Shown here one piece after another: positions 33,436 through 42,870 of a DNA stretch of 64,000 nt (position 1 is its first letter; each line of letters begins with the position of its first letter). The position numbers and the translations under genes are program-made. Below the pieces are notes generated by a model. It was not told the DNA's origin. It did no database searches and worked only from the letters and a program-made list of their open reading frames with translations. This stretch comes from Pacificispira spongiicola (GTDB lineage: Bacteria > Pseudomonadota > Alphaproteobacteria > UBA8366 > Aestuariispiraceae): positions 1-64,000 of the forward strand of contig NZ_JABBNT010000001.1 of the NCBI RefSeq assembly GCF_012926505.1, in the 5' to 3' direction.

Positions 33436-34410
33436 ATGAGCGACCAAGCCCATCTGTCGCCGGAGGATGAATCCGGCGCGGCGCGTTTCCAGGCGTTGCT
33501 GGACCGGGAGGAGAAGATCGAACCCCGCGATTGGATGCCCGACAGGTATCGCAAACTGCTGGTCCGACAGATTTCCCAACACGCGCATTCCGAAGTCGTC
33601 GGCATGTTGCCCGAAGGCAATTGGCTGACCCGCGCGCCGACCCTGAAACGCAAGGCGGTCCTGCTGGCCAAGATCCAGGACGAGGCCGGGCACGCGCTCT
33701 ACCTCTACAGCGCCTGCGAAACCTTGGGCACCAGCCGCGAGGAAACGATTGAAGCCCTGCTGGACGGACGCGCCAAATATTCGTCCATCTTCAACTATCC
33801 GGTCCCGACCTGGGCGGATGTCGGGGCGATCGGCTGGCTGGTCGACGGCGCGGCCATCGTCAATCAAGTCATGCTGTGCCGCTGTTCCTACGGTCCCTAT
33901 GCCCGCGCGATGGAACGCATCTGTAAGGAAGAAAGCTTCCACCAGCGCCAGGGCTACGAAATCATGATCAAGCTGGCCCAGGGCACCCCGGCTCAGAAAA
34001 AACTGGCGCAGGACGCGTTGAACCGCTGGTGGTGGCCGTCGCTGATGATGTTCGGCCCGCATGACAGCGAGTCGACGCACGGCAACCAGAGCACGGAATG
34101 GAAGATCAAACGCCGCTCCAACGACGACCTGCGTCAGCATTTCATCGACATGACCGTACCGCAGGCCGAATTCCTCGGCCTAACCGTCCCCGACCCGGAT
34201 TTGAAATGGAACGAGGACCGCGGCCACTACGATTTCGGGCCAATTAACTGGGACGAATTCAAGGCTGTCCTGAAAGGCGGCGGTCCGGTCGGGCGGGAAC
34301 GTATGGCGGCGCGCCGCGCCGCCCATGACGACGGCGCCTGGGTCCGCGAAGCCGCCATTGCCCATGCCGAAAAACGCAAGGCGCGGCAGCACGCCGCCGC
34401 AGCTGAATAA
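33436..34410 (+). CDS. paaA: 1,2-phenylacetyl-CoA epoxidase, subunit A (catalytic)
   Basis: A 324-residue ferritin-like di-iron protein starting at ATG 33436. The iron-binding helices show [20 protein letters not shown] and [15 protein letters not shown], each with a Glu-x-x-His pair. It forms the catalytic subunit that epoxidises phenylacetyl-CoA. GGGAGAAATGGG precedes the ATG. paaB to paaE follow in the usual order. Length agrees with E. coli PaaA (about 309), with a slightly longer C-terminus. Confidence 0.96.
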   Translation: MSDQAHLSPEDESGAARFQALLDREEKIEPRDWMPDRYRKLLVRQISQHAHSEVVGMLPEGNWLTRAPTLKRKAVLLAKIQDEAGHALYLYSACETLGTSREETIEALLDGRAKYSSIFNYPVPTWADVGAIGWLVDGAAIVNQVMLCRCSYGPYARAMERICKEESFHQRQGYEIMIKLAQGTPAQKKLAQDALNRWWWPSLMMFGPHDSESTHGNQSTEWKIKRRSNDDLRQHFIDMTVPQAEFLGLTVPDPDLKWNEDRGHYDFGPINWDEFKAVLKGGGPVGRERMAARRAAHDDGAWVREAAIAHAEKRKARQHAAAAE

Positions 34411-34462
34411 CAAGCCGCGCTAACAAGCCGCGAATACCAAATACGCTTAGGAAGGAAACCGC

Positions 34463-34756
34463 ATGTCCACGAATGCCAAGGAATGGCCGCTCTGGGAAGT
34501 CTTCGTCCGCAGCCGTCAGGGCCTGAGCCATAAGCATGCCGGGTCCCTGCGTGCCGTGGATGCCGAAATGGCGATCCAGAACGCCCGCGACGTCTATACC
34601 CGCCGCCGCGAAGGCGAGAGCGTCTGGGTCGTATTGGCCAGCGATATCCATGCCTCCCAGCCGGAGGAACGCGGCGCGTTCTTCGACCCGGCGGACGACA
34701 AGATTTTCCGGCATCCTACCTTCTATACGGTGCCGGACGGCGTGGAGAATATGTAG
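34463..34756 (+). CDS. paaB: 1,2-phenylacetyl-CoA epoxidase, subunit B
   Basis: A 97-residue protein with the family opening EWPLWEVFVRSRQGLSHKHAGSLRAVDAEMAIQNARDVYTRRREG. PaaB is a small accessory subunit that stabilises the PaaAC complex. Preceded by AGGAAGGAA. It ends 3 bases before paaC. Confidence 0.96.
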   Translation: MSTNAKEWPLWEVFVRSRQGLSHKHAGSLRAVDAEMAIQNARDVYTRRREGESVWVVLASDIHASQPEERGAFFDPADDKIFRHPTFYTVPDGVENM

Positions 34757-34759
34757 GCC

Positions 34760-35551
34760 ATGACGACAGAAACCCAACAGATCGACGCCCAGCAGATCGA
34801 TCGGGCCGACTTGGTCGAATACCTGCTGCGCCTGGGCGACAATTCCATGATCCTGGGCCAGCGCCTGTGCGAATGGTGCGGCCACGGCCCGGTCCTGGAA
34901 GAGGATATCGCCCTGTCGAACGTCGCCCTGGACCTGATCGGTCAGGCACGCCTGATCTACACCCATGCCGGGGAGGTCGAGGGAAAAGGTCAAACCGAAG
35001 ACGACATCGCCTTCCTGCGCGACGTGTTCGACTGGAAGAATGTGCATCTGGTGGAACAACCGAACGGCGATTTCGCCGATACGATGGCGCGCCAGTTCAT
35101 GATCGACTGTTACAATGTCGAACTGTTTTCCGCACTGACCAAAAGCACCGACGATCAATTGGCCGCCATCGCCGCCAAGACGCTGAAGGAAGTCACCTAT
35201 CACCGTCGTCATTCCGGCGAATGGGTGATCCGGCTGGGCGACGGAACGGACGAAAGCCATCGCCGCATTCAGGCGGCCTTCGACCGGCACTGGATATTCG
35301 TCGAGGAACTGTTCGAAAGCGACGACCTGGACGCGCGGATCACCGCCGCCGGGATCGGCCCGGATCCGAAAAGCCTGCGCCCGGCCTGGGATTCGATGAT
35401 GGACCGCGTCCTATCCGAAGCCACCCTGACCCGCCCGACCGCGGACTTCCCGCGCAGTGGCGGTCGCAAGGGCGAACATTCGGAATATCTGGGATACATC
35501 CTGGCCGACATGCAATTCATGCAGCGCGCCTATCCGGGCATGGACTGGTAA
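34760..35551 (+). CDS. paaC: 1,2-phenylacetyl-CoA epoxidase, subunit C (structural)
   Basis: A 263-residue ferritin-like subunit homologous to PaaA. LVEYLLRLGDNSMILGQRLCEWCGHGPVLEEDIALSNVALDLIGQAR is the family start, and HSEYLGYILADMQFMQRAYPG ends it. PaaC supports the catalytic PaaA subunit. The stop lies 4 bases before the ATG of paaD (35556). Confidence 0.96.
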   Translation: MTTETQQIDAQQIDRADLVEYLLRLGDNSMILGQRLCEWCGHGPVLEEDIALSNVALDLIGQARLIYTHAGEVEGKGQTEDDIAFLRDVFDWKNVHLVEQPNGDFADTMARQFMIDCYNVELFSALTKSTDDQLAAIAAKTLKEVTYHRRHSGEWVIRLGDGTDESHRRIQAAFDRHWIFVEELFESDDLDARITAAGIGPDPKSLRPAWDSMMDRVLSEATLTRPTADFPRSGGRKGEHSEYLGYILADMQFMQRAYPGMDW

Positions 35552-35555
35552 TGTC

Positions 35556-36089
35556 ATGCCCGTCGTGTCGCTAGACCAGCAGCGGAAATTTCCAACGGAA
35601 GCGGCCATCTGGCGGCTACTGGAGGAGGTTCCCGACCCGGAAGTGCCGGTCCTCACGATCCTGGACCTCGGGGTCGTCCGATCCGTTGCCGTGGCGGAAA
35701 ACGGCGCGATCCGGATCGGTGTCACGCCGACCTATTCCGGCTGTCCGGCGACGGCGGCGATCAATATGGCGATCCGCGACCGGCTGCTGCAGGCGGGACA
35801 TGATACGGTGACCATCGACACGATCCTGGCCCCTGCCTGGACGACGGATTGGATCAGCGAGGACGGCAAGCGCAAGCTGCGCGACTACGGCATCGCGCCG
35901 CCGGTCGGCACGGCGGCAGGAGAAGGCGCCGGACGCGGGACCTTGTTCGGGGCCGACCCGGACGTTCCCTGCCCGCATTGCGGGTCCGCGCATACCGAAA
36001 AAGTCAGCGAATTCGGGTCCACGGCCTGCAAGGCACAATACCGCTGCACGGACTGCCTGGAACCCTTTGAATATTTCAAGTGTATCTGA
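35556..36089 (+). CDS. paaD: Phenylacetate-CoA oxygenase assembly protein, MIP18-like
   Basis: A 177-residue protein from ATG 35556. LLEEVPDPEVPVLTILDLGVVRSV is the MIP18/DUF59 domain that helps iron or iron-sulfur loading. The C-terminus has two CxxC pairs (CPHCGSAHTEK and RCTDCLEPFEYFKC), a zinc-ribbon tail typical of PaaD. It lies between paaC and paaE and is needed for maturation of the epoxidase. Confidence 0.94.
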   Translation: MPVVSLDQQRKFPTEAAIWRLLEEVPDPEVPVLTILDLGVVRSVAVAENGAIRIGVTPTYSGCPATAAINMAIRDRLLQAGHDTVTIDTILAPAWTTDWISEDGKRKLRDYGIAPPVGTAAGEGAGRGTLFGADPDVPCPHCGSAHTEKVSEFGSTACKAQYRCTDCLEPFEYFKCI

Positions 36090-36105
36090 TCTCGGGAGGA
36101 TCAAC

Positions 36106-37200
36106 GTGGCCGGTTTTCATTCGCTCGAAATTGCCGAAGTCCGTCGTGAAACGGACGATTCCGTGTCCATCGGCTTCACCGTGCCGGAAGACCTGCGCGA
36201 CGCCTTCCGCTTCCTACCCGGTCAGTATCTGACCCTGCGCACCATGATCGACGGGGAAGAAGTCCGCCGCAGCTATTCCATCTGTAGCGGCGTCAACGAC
36301 AACGACCTGCGCGTCGCCGTGAAGCAGATCGCCGACGGTCGATTTTCCACCTTCGCCAACAGCAAACTGGCGAAGGGCGACCGCATCGACGTCATGGCCC
36401 CCGAAGGCCGCTTCACCGCGCCGATCGACCCGGCCCATGCGAAGAATTACCTGATGATCGCGGCGGGCAGCGGCATCACGCCGATCCTGTCCCTGATCAA
36501 AAGCTATCTGGCCGGAGAACCGAACAGCTCCGTGACCCTGATCTACGGTAACCGCAATGCCGGTTCCATCCTGTTCCTGGAGGAGTTGCAGGGCGTGAAG
36601 GATCACTATCCGACGCGGTTCAGCATGATCAACGTCCTGTCGCGGCAACCGCGCGAGGTCCCGTTGCTGAACGGTCGTATCGATGCGGATAAATGCCGGT
36701 CCCTGTTCGCCGGACCGGTCGACCCGACCCATGCGGATGAGGTCTTTTTGTGCGGCCCGCAAGGCATGGTCGACGACGCCCGCGCCGCCCTGGAAGAGGC
36801 CGGCGTCGATCCGAAGAAAGTCCATATGGAGTTGTTCACCCCGGCGGATGGCAGCGTGGCGGCGGCGAAGGCGCGTGAGGACCGTGCGGCGACGATGAGC
36901 GAGGCCGACCGCGCGAAACTGCGCCATGTGACGGTGATTTTCGATGGGATTGAAAGCGAACTCGACATCGCCTCCGACGGCGAAACGATCCTGGACGCAG
37001 CGTCGGAAAATCGTGCGGACCTGCCTTTCTCCTGCAAGGGCGGCATGTGTTGCACCTGCCGGTGCAAGGTCCTGGAGGGCGAGGTCGCGATGGACGTGAA
37101 CTATGCCCTCACCCCGGAAGAGGTGGAGGCCGGATTCGTCCTGTCTTGCCAGTCGCATCCGATGACCGACCGCGTCGTGGTGGATTTCGATATCAAGTGA
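36106..37200 (+). CDS. paaE: 1,2-phenylacetyl-CoA epoxidase, subunit E (reductase)
   Basis: The GTG at 36106, preceded by GGGAGGATCAAC, gives 364 residues, close to E. coli PaaE (356). The FAD domain (RSYSICSG near residue 60), the NADPH domain (AAGSGITPILSLIKSYL) and the C-terminal 2Fe-2S ferredoxin domain (SCKGGMCCTCRCKVLEGEV) occur in the right order. It passes electrons from NADPH to the di-iron site. A longer frame from 36067 overlaps paaD and is less likely. Confidence 0.95.
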   Translation: MAGFHSLEIAEVRRETDDSVSIGFTVPEDLRDAFRFLPGQYLTLRTMIDGEEVRRSYSICSGVNDNDLRVAVKQIADGRFSTFANSKLAKGDRIDVMAPEGRFTAPIDPAHAKNYLMIAAGSGITPILSLIKSYLAGEPNSSVTLIYGNRNAGSILFLEELQGVKDHYPTRFSMINVLSRQPREVPLLNGRIDADKCRSLFAGPVDPTHADEVFLCGPQGMVDDARAALEEAGVDPKKVHMELFTPADGSVAAAKAREDRAATMSEADRAKLRHVTVIFDGIESELDIASDGETILDAASENRADLPFSCKGGMCCTCRCKVLEGEVAMDVNYALTPEEVEAGFVLSCQSHPMTDRVVVDFDIK

Positions 37201-37201
37201 C

Positions 37202-37225
37202 CGTCACGCGCCTGTGACCGTGACG
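37202..37225 (+). terminator. Weak hairpin after paaE
   Basis: CGTCACG pairs with CGTGACG around a 10-base loop just after the paaE stop. No T run follows. It may be an RNA end or a stabilising element; evidence is weak. Confidence 0.3.
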
Positions 37226-37267
37226 CCTCTTGCCTGACGCGGGCGGGGGACACATCATCGCGGGGTT

Positions 37268-37888
37268 ATGTTCGATGCCCGTCTTCGCCCCCTGATCGAC
37301 CCGCCTCTCGCCTGGATGGCCAGGGGGCTTGTCCGCTATCGGATCAACGCCAATCAGGTGACCCTCCTGGGGGCGGTGCCGGGCTTCGCGGCGGCGGTCT
37401 GCATCGGATTTGAACTCTATCTCACCGGACTGGTCCTGATCCTGCTGAACCGTCTGTCGGACGGATTGGACGGCGCGGTGGCCCGTCAGACGAGGGCGAC
37501 CGACTTCGGCGGGTATCTGGATATCGTCTTGGATTTCCTGTTCTACGCCGTGATCCCCCTGGGATTCGCGGTCGCCCATCCCGAAGTGAACGCCCTGCCC
37601 GCCGCCGTCCTGATTGCCAGTTTCATCGGCACGGGCAGCAGTTTCCTCGCCTATGCCATCGTCGCCGCGAAGCGGGGTATCTCCACCGAAATCCGGGGGA
37701 AGAAGAGTTTCTATCATCTGGGGGGCCTGACGGAGGGGACGGAGACCATCGCCTTCCTGGTCCTGTGCTGCCTTCTGCCGAACCACTTCCCGGTCTTGGC
37801 CTATGGGTTTGCCGCGCTATGCTGTGTCACGACGGCGACGCGGATCGCCGCCGCCTACCAAACTTTCACGAATGGGGAAGCCAGTTAG
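37268..37888 (+). CDS. CDP-alcohol phosphatidyltransferase family protein
   Basis: A 206-residue membrane enzyme with about six helices. The family active-site motif is present as LSDGLDGAVARQTRATDFGGYLDIVLDF, i.e. the DGxxAR, Gly and DxxxD acids that bind Mg2+ and CDP. It transfers a phosphatidyl or alcohol-phosphate group in phospholipid synthesis. A phosphatidylglycerol-phosphate or inositol-type synthase cannot be told apart by sight. It follows paaE by 67 bases and abuts the SRAP gene. Confidence 0.9.
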   Translation: MFDARLRPLIDPPLAWMARGLVRYRINANQVTLLGAVPGFAAAVCIGFELYLTGLVLILLNRLSDGLDGAVARQTRATDFGGYLDIVLDFLFYAVIPLGFAVAHPEVNALPAAVLIASFIGTGSSFLAYAIVAAKRGISTEIRGKKSFYHLGGLTEGTETIAFLVLCCLLPNHFPVLAYGFAALCCVTTATRIAAAYQTFTNGEAS

Positions 37889-37890
37889 AC

Positions 37891-38616
37891 ATGTGCGGTC
37901 GTTTCGCCCTGACCCTGCCGGTCGACCGGCTTCGGGAACTGTTCGGCTTTCGTCAATTGCCGAACCTGACGGAACGCTGGAACATCGCGCCGACCCAGGC
38001 CGTTCTTGCGGTGCGTCAGGAACCGGACGGCCCGGCGGCCTTTCCCGCTCGCTGGGGCCTGATCCCGAGTTGGTCAAAGGATCCCTCCATAGGCGCCAAA
38101 CTGATCAATGCCCGCGCCGAAACGGTGCGGGAGAAACCGTCCTTCAAGACCGCTTTTCAACGGCGCCGCTGCCTGATCCCGGCCGATAGCTTCTACGAAT
38201 GGAAGACCCTTCACGGCATCAAGCAGCCCTACCGCATCCGGTTCGAGGACGATGGCCCCTTCGCTTTCGCGGGTCTCTGGGAACGCTGGTTGGGGGCGGA
38301 CGGATCGGATGTCGATACCTGCAGTATCGTCACCACGGATGCGAACGAAATCCTGTCCCCGCTGCACCACCGCATGCCGGTCATCCTGGATTCGAACGGA
38401 TTCCAAACCTGGCTGACCGGCCCGCAGAATGACGCCGCCGATCTGATGCGCCCTTATCAAGGCCCGCGCCGTCTGACCTACTATCCGATTTCGCGAAAGC
38501 TGAACGACGTGCGCAATGATGACGCATCCGTCTGGGAGGAAGCTCCCCTGCCGATGGAACCGGAACCAGCCGCACAGCCGAAGAAGCTGGCGGACGACCA
38601 ACTGTCGCTGTTTTGA
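37891..38616 (+). CDS. SRAP family protein (YedK/HMCES-like abasic-site protein)
   Basis: A 241-residue protein starting MCGRFALTLP at ATG 37891. Cys2, exposed after Met removal, forms the thiazolidine link to abasic sites in single-stranded DNA. Further conserved elements are WNIAPTQAVLAVR, NARAETVREKPSF, CLIPADSFYEW and HHRMPVIL. It protects abasic sites at replication forks. It starts 2 bases after the preceding gene, so cotranscription is likely. Confidence 0.95.
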   Translation: MCGRFALTLPVDRLRELFGFRQLPNLTERWNIAPTQAVLAVRQEPDGPAAFPARWGLIPSWSKDPSIGAKLINARAETVREKPSFKTAFQRRRCLIPADSFYEWKTLHGIKQPYRIRFEDDGPFAFAGLWERWLGADGSDVDTCSIVTTDANEILSPLHHRMPVILDSNGFQTWLTGPQNDAADLMRPYQGPRRLTYYPISRKLNDVRNDDASVWEEAPLPMEPEPAAQPKKLADDQLSLF

Positions 38617-38624
38617 CTAGCCTC

Positions 38625-38706
38625 GTCACCCTGGCGAAGGCCAGGGTCCATAGCGACGGGGACTGTTGAGCGGGCATCCCTGGATCCTGACCTTCGCCAG
38701 GATGAC
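38625..38706. repeat. Imperfect inverted intergenic repeat
   Basis: The 26-base arms 38625-38650 and 38681-38706 are inverted copies with 3 mismatches, separated by 30 bases. Each arm carries the GGCGAAGG / CCTTCGCC core common in alphaproteobacterial intergenic palindromes. It sits between convergent genes, so it may also work as an RNA end. A dispersed, REP-like family is inferred from form only. Confidence 0.6.
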
Positions 38707-38714
38707 AAGAATGC

Positions 38715-39494
38715 TTAGGGGGCTATCCGGTCGAATTCGGATAGGAAGGCCGCAAAATTTTCCGCGGCCTTGTCCAGCAGTGCAGAGCCGGTTTCCGCCG
38801 TCGCCGCTGCGGCATTCCCCGACGCGCCGTCCGCGTTCAAATCCTGCATCAACCAGCCCAGCTTGACCGGCTTGCCGCCGACACCGACGAAACGGTTCTC
38901 CTTCGCCCAATCCTCGCCTTTCGATGGGAAGTTTTGGGCCTTATCCATACGCACGCGATCTTCGGCCAGCGCTAACATCGCCGCCGTTTCCGCGTGTCCC
39001 CCGTGAATGCCGTGGGTCAGTTCGTGCAGGTCCAGATGCTTGTCCTGTTCGGCCAACGTGAACCAGGATGTATGCGCCGTCAGCATCCCGAAGCGGGCGC
39101 GCAGATCGCGGGCGACGATGTCCATGGTCGACACATTGCCGCCATGCCCGTTGAAGATCACGAATTTCCGGATTCCCGCCTTCGCGACCCCCTCCCCGAT
39201 ATCCATCCAAAGACGGATCAAGGTTTCCGCCGACAGGCTCAACGTGCCGGGAAAGGCCTCGTGCTCCACGCTACGGCCAATCGGCTGAAGCGGCAGAACC
39301 AGGACGGTCAGGTCCGGGTCGATCTTCGGCATTGCCCGCGCCAGAACGCCGGACGCCAGGTCGCTGTCCACCGACAGGGGCAGATGCGGCCCATGTTGTT
39401 CCGTCGCGCCGACCGGCAAAACGGCAATCGCCCGCCCGGTATCGAGCGCGCGAAAATCCTCCACCGTCAGGTCTGACCAATATCCTATCGTCAT
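38715..39494 (-). CDS. Creatininase family amidohydrolase
   Basis: A 259-residue metallo-amidohydrolase from ATG 39494 (GTG at 39554 is an alternative with 20 more residues). The creatininase features are LPVGATEQHGPHLPLSVDSD (metal ligands Glu and His), then HEAFPGTLSLSAETL, FNGHGGNVST (Asn-Gly-His) and HGGHAETA. It hydrolyses creatinine or related cyclic amides such as formamidopyrimidine derivatives. It stands alone on this strand, convergent with the SRAP gene across the inverted repeat. Confidence 0.88.
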   Translation of the reverse strand: MTIGYWSDLTVEDFRALDTGRAIAVLPVGATEQHGPHLPLSVDSDLASGVLARAMPKIDPDLTVLVLPLQPIGRSVEHEAFPGTLSLSAETLIRLWMDIGEGVAKAGIRKFVIFNGHGGNVSTMDIVARDLRARFGMLTAHTSWFTLAEQDKHLDLHELTHGIHGGHAETAAMLALAEDRVRMDKAQNFPSKGEDWAKENRFVGVGGKPVKLGWLMQDLNADGASGNAAAATAETGSALLDKAAENFAAFLSEFDRIAP

Positions 39495-39624
39495 GGGCGG
39501 GAGTGTGGCGTCCACGCCGCCAAGCTTCAAGCGTAACCGTGAGACGGTCGCCACCTTTCAAACACGGCTTGAATGCGTTACGCCTGTGGCATCGCACATC
39601 CATTCAGTTCAGAAGGAGGCCCCG

Positions 39625-40167
39625 ATGCGGCGTCGCCTATCCCTTGCCGGTCTGTCCCTCGTCGCCCTAACGGTTTTCGCCGGTCCCGCGTCCGCGGAAT
39701 CCGGCACCGTGTCAGTCCCCCTACCCGCACCGGCGGATTGTGGGACCGATACGGCCCTGACCTTCGTGCGCAAGCATCTGCACCCAGCTAGCCATATGGG
39801 GTCCATGATGATCCGCATCGCCTCCCTGACGCCGAACTATAAGGAAGCGCTGGCAAAAGCCAAAGAGGAGGGGTTTGAGGAAGAAGCCTCCAAACATTTT
39901 ATCGGTGCATTGCGAGAAAGCGTTCAGCGGCACCTGCCGATTTGGGAATGTAACCTGTCGGAAACCTATGCGACCTTCCTGACGGACGCCCAATTGGCAT
40001 CGATTATGGAAAGCGGGGACAGTTCTCCCGAATTTGAAAAGATGACCGCCGCGATGGGCAAGATCGACGAGAAGATGAAGACCCTGTCGGAAGACATGAT
40101 GAAGGCCGCGCTCGCCGATTTCATCAACGACGCCTACACCTTCGCAATGGAATACAAAAAGCCGTAA
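39625..40167 (+). CDS. Secreted protein of unknown function
   Basis: A 180-residue protein from ATG 39625 after AGAAGGAGG. It has a signal peptide (MRRRLSLAGLSLVALTVFAG, cleaved after ASA at about residue 25). The mature part is mostly helical and polar (NYKEALAKAKEEGFEEEASKHFIGAL, then FEKMTAAMGKIDEKMKTLSED), with two cysteines that may form a disulfide. It resembles DUF2059-type periplasmic proteins in shape, but no motif confirms this. It is divergent from the creatininase gene. Confidence 0.8.
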   Translation: MRRRLSLAGLSLVALTVFAGPASAESGTVSVPLPAPADCGTDTALTFVRKHLHPASHMGSMMIRIASLTPNYKEALAKAKEEGFEEEASKHFIGALRESVQRHLPIWECNLSETYATFLTDAQLASIMESGDSSPEFEKMTAAMGKIDEKMKTLSEDMMKAALADFINDAYTFAMEYKKP

Positions 40168-40170
40168 GGA

Positions 40171-40983
40171 TCAGCGCAGGTCCGGATAACCTGCCGCCGC
40201 CGCATCCGCCTTCCAATCCAGCACGGTTTGATAGGTGGAAAAATCCGCCGGCGTGAATCCGCCAATCAGCAAGGCGTGCCGAACGGATGCCAGCGACGGA
40301 TCGGCTGCCGCGGCCGCAAGGGCTTGAAACAGCAGTGCCCGCACCGCCTCCGGCGCATCGATCCGCGTCGCATAGGGCAGCGACGGCGCGTAATCCGTAT
40401 TGCCGATAACGCGAAGGCGCTGGGTCAGGGCAGACCGTTCCCGCGACAACAAAGCCCAGGTCACTGCGTCGACGGCCGCGATATCGGCCTTGCCTTCCGC
40501 CACCGCTTGCGCCGATGCGGCATGCCCGCCCGTCCACAAAACCCGACCGAAGAATCGACCATCCGTTGCAAGAGGAGCCACGCAATGGCGCAAGGCGTTC
40601 ATGCCGGAATGGGAATTCCGATTATTCGCCGCCGCAACCTTTCCCCGCGCATCCTCCAAGCGATGCAACGGACCGTCGGTTCGGACGATCAGAACGCTGG
40701 AATAGGTCGCACCCCGGCAACCGTCGCACCGATAGATTGGAGTCGCCACGGGCCGCAAGCAATCCGACAGTTCCGTCATCAGCGGATAACCGCAGGTCTG
40801 CGTCAATAGGATATGCGGATCGCGCCACAGCGCCTCCGCATCCTCCGCCCGCGTCAGGACTTGGGGCACGTCATCCAGGCCCACGACCCGCATATGGCGC
40901 GCGATCCCGGTCCACCACGCATCCGTCGCCTGCCGCAGTTCCGGAAGATCGTATTGCGGCAGGGACGCGATCCGGTCCGGCAT
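40171..40983 (-). CDS. PhnD-like phosphate/phosphonate-binding protein without a signal peptide
   Basis: A 270-residue protein from ATG 40983, starting 7 bases after the murA stop. It has the two-lobe periplasmic-binding fold of PhnD (TQTCGYPLMTELSDCLRPVATPIYRCDG, NNRNSHSGMNALRH, ADIAAVDAVTWALLSRER), but the first residues (MPDRIASLPQYDLPELRQAT) show no signal peptide. The Ser-His-Ser and Asp-Ala-Val pocket segments look intact. Such leaderless PhnD-like proteins may act as cytosolic sensors. The ligand and any link to murA are unknown. Confidence 0.8.
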   Translation of the reverse strand: MPDRIASLPQYDLPELRQATDAWWTGIARHMRVVGLDDVPQVLTRAEDAEALWRDPHILLTQTCGYPLMTELSDCLRPVATPIYRCDGCRGATYSSVLIVRTDGPLHRLEDARGKVAAANNRNSHSGMNALRHCVAPLATDGRFFGRVLWTGGHAASAQAVAEGKADIAAVDAVTWALLSRERSALTQRLRVIGNTDYAPSLPYATRIDAPEAVRALLFQALAAAAADPSLASVRHALLIGGFTPADFSTYQTVLDWKADAAAAGYPDLR

Positions 40984-40990
40984 GTGGCGA

Positions 40991-42265
40991 TTACCCGGCA
41001 ACCCGTTCGATCTGAGCGCCACAGGCGGCAAGCTTGCGGTCCAATCGCTCATAGCCGCGATCCAGGTGATAGATACGGTTCACCATGGTTTCGCCCTGGG
41101 CCGCCAGCCCGGCAATGACCAGCGCGACGGAGGCGCGAAGGTCCGTCGCCATGACCGGTGCCCCGGTCAGGCGCGGCACGCCCCGCACCATCGCGGACCG
41201 ACCATGCAAATTGATATTCGCCCCCATGCGCATCAGTTCCGGCACATGCATGAAACGGTTCTCGAAAATCGTTTCGGTCAACATGGACGCGCCCTGCGCC
41301 GTCACCATCAGGGCCATCATCTGGGCCTGCAGATCGGTCGGGAAGCCCGGATAGGGTTCCGTCATGACGTCGGTGCCGACCAACGCGCCGCAGCGAATCC
41401 GCATGCCGTTCGGCACATGATCGACGATCACGCCCGCCGCCGCCATGGAGGCGATGGCCGCGCCCAGTGTTTCCGGCAATGCTCCGACGAGCACCGCATC
41501 CCCGCGCGTCGCCGCGACGGCCATGGCATAGGTACCGGTTTCGATCCGGTCCGGCATGACGGTGTGGGTGGCGCCCGACAGACTGTCCACGCCTTCGATT
41601 TCGATCGTATCGCTGCCCGCGCCGCTAATTCGCGCGCCCATCGCGATCAGGCAATTGGCAAGATCGACGATTTCCGGTTCCCGCGCCGCATTGACCAGAC
41701 GGGTCGTGCCCTTGGCCAGCGTCGCCGCCATGATCAGGTTTTCCGTCGCACCGACTGAAACGAAGGGGAACGTCACCTCCGCCCCGATCAGTCCGTTCGG
41801 CGCGGCCGCCACGATATAACCGCCATCCAGGTCGATTTCCGCGCCCAACTGCTGCAATCCCTTGAGGTGCAGATCGACCGGCCGCGTGCCAATGGCGCAG
41901 CCGCCGGGCAGTGAGACCCGCGCCTTCCCATGCTTCGCCAGCAACGGGCCCAGGACCAGCACACCCGCGCGCATCTTCCGCACGATGTCGTAATCCGCCA
42001 GGGTGCTGTTCAGGCTGCCGCCGCCGAGAGTCAGACGCTGTGGCGCGTCTTCGCCCTCCGGCTCCGCGAAGGTCACGCCCACGCCCATGCTTTCCAGCAA
42101 TTGCGCCGTCGTGCGAATGTCCGCCAGGCGCGGGACGTTTTCCAGGACCAGATCGCCGTCGGTCAGGATCGACGTGCACATCAGCTTCAGGGCGGAGTTT
42201 TTAGCGCCGCCGATTCTGATTTCGCCCTTCAGGGGCGTGCCGCCCACAATTCGTATCTTGTCCAT
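40991..42265 (-). CDS. murA: UDP-N-acetylglucosamine 1-carboxyvinyltransferase
   Basis: A 424-residue enzyme from ATG 42265. [29 protein letters not shown] is the typical start (Lys22 region), and C123 in [16 protein letters not shown] is the catalytic cysteine that reacts with fosfomycin. It catalyses the first committed step of peptidoglycan synthesis, in the cytosol. GGAAAG precedes the start. It is upstream of the PhnD-like gene on the same strand. Confidence 0.97.
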   Translation of the reverse strand: MDKIRIVGGTPLKGEIRIGGAKNSALKLMCTSILTDGDLVLENVPRLADIRTTAQLLESMGVGVTFAEPEGEDAPQRLTLGGGSLNSTLADYDIVRKMRAGVLVLGPLLAKHGKARVSLPGGCAIGTRPVDLHLKGLQQLGAEIDLDGGYIVAAAPNGLIGAEVTFPFVSVGATENLIMAATLAKGTTRLVNAAREPEIVDLANCLIAMGARISGAGSDTIEIEGVDSLSGATHTVMPDRIETGTYAMAVAATRGDAVLVGALPETLGAAIASMAAAGVIVDHVPNGMRIRCGALVGTDVMTEPYPGFPTDLQAQMMALMVTAQGASMLTETIFENRFMHVPELMRMGANINLHGRSAMVRGVPRLTGAPVMATDLRASVALVIAGLAAQGETMVNRIYHLDRGYERLDRKLAACGAQIERVAG

Positions 42266-42455
42266 ACCGCTCGTCTTTCCGGCACCCTCCGCAGAGAGCC
42301 CTACCGGGTTCGTACCAACTGTGTCGAGATAAGCATTATCGAGATCGTGCGGCGACATAAATCCTCACAAAAACCATGGTATCGGCCCGGCCCCGCGCCG
42401 TCGGCCCCTCAGGCGCGGACGATGGCGGTGGACTGGGGCGTTGGTACGACGCTGT

Positions 42456-42677
42456 CTAGGCTTTTTCGGGTCCGGAATCGGACGGCGTTTCACCTTCGGG
42501 AAGAATAGACGATTCGTCTCCGGTCATCTCTGCTGTCGCGTCAGGTTCTTCCTCGGGAGTCGCCTGCTTGCGCGCGCGCTGCTGCGCCTTGCGCCGCTGC
42601 AGATTCGCACGCAGGCGTTCGGCCTGCCGTTCGGCCCGCGCCCGCTCGCTGTCGCTGAGGTTCCGGTCTTTCGTCAT
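42456..42677 (-). CDS. Small basic protein near murA (conserved alphaproteobacterial type)
   Basis: A 73-residue protein from ATG 42677 beginning LSDSERARAERQAERLRANLQRRKAQQRARK, a helical basic segment followed by an acidic Glu/Asp/Ser-rich tail. Short proteins with this Arg/Lys-rich start occur near murA in many alphaproteobacteria. No function is known. The ribosome binding site is weak. It lies about 190 bases upstream of murA on the same strand. Confidence 0.65.
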   Translation of the reverse strand: MTKDRNLSDSERARAERQAERLRANLQRRKAQQRARKQATPEEEPDATAEMTGDESSILPEGETPSDSGPEKA

Positions 42678-42792
42678 GCCCCGGAAATGCCGTCCGTCCG
42701 GCGCGGAGTCAAGGCCGTGAAAAAGAGCGGACAGAGGCGCTTGCACATCCCCCGCCCCTATGCCATAAGCGCGCCGCTCGCAACGACGCGAC

Positions 42793-42867
42793 GCTGCCGT
42801 AGCTCAGGGGTAGAGCACTCCCTTGGTAAGGGAGAGGCCCGGGGTTCAATTCCCCGCGGCAGCACCA
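42793..42867 (+). tRNA. tRNA-Thr(GGT)
   Basis: A full cloverleaf can be folded. Acceptor GCTGCCG (42793) pairs with CGGCAGC (42857-42863), the D arm contains AGCTCAGGGGTAGAGC, the anticodon stem CTCCC/GGGAG surrounds TTGGTAA with anticodon GGT, and the T arm is GGGGTTCAATTCCCC. The 3' CCA is encoded. A hairpin terminator follows 4 bases later. Confidence 0.96.
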
Positions 42868-42870
42868 TCG

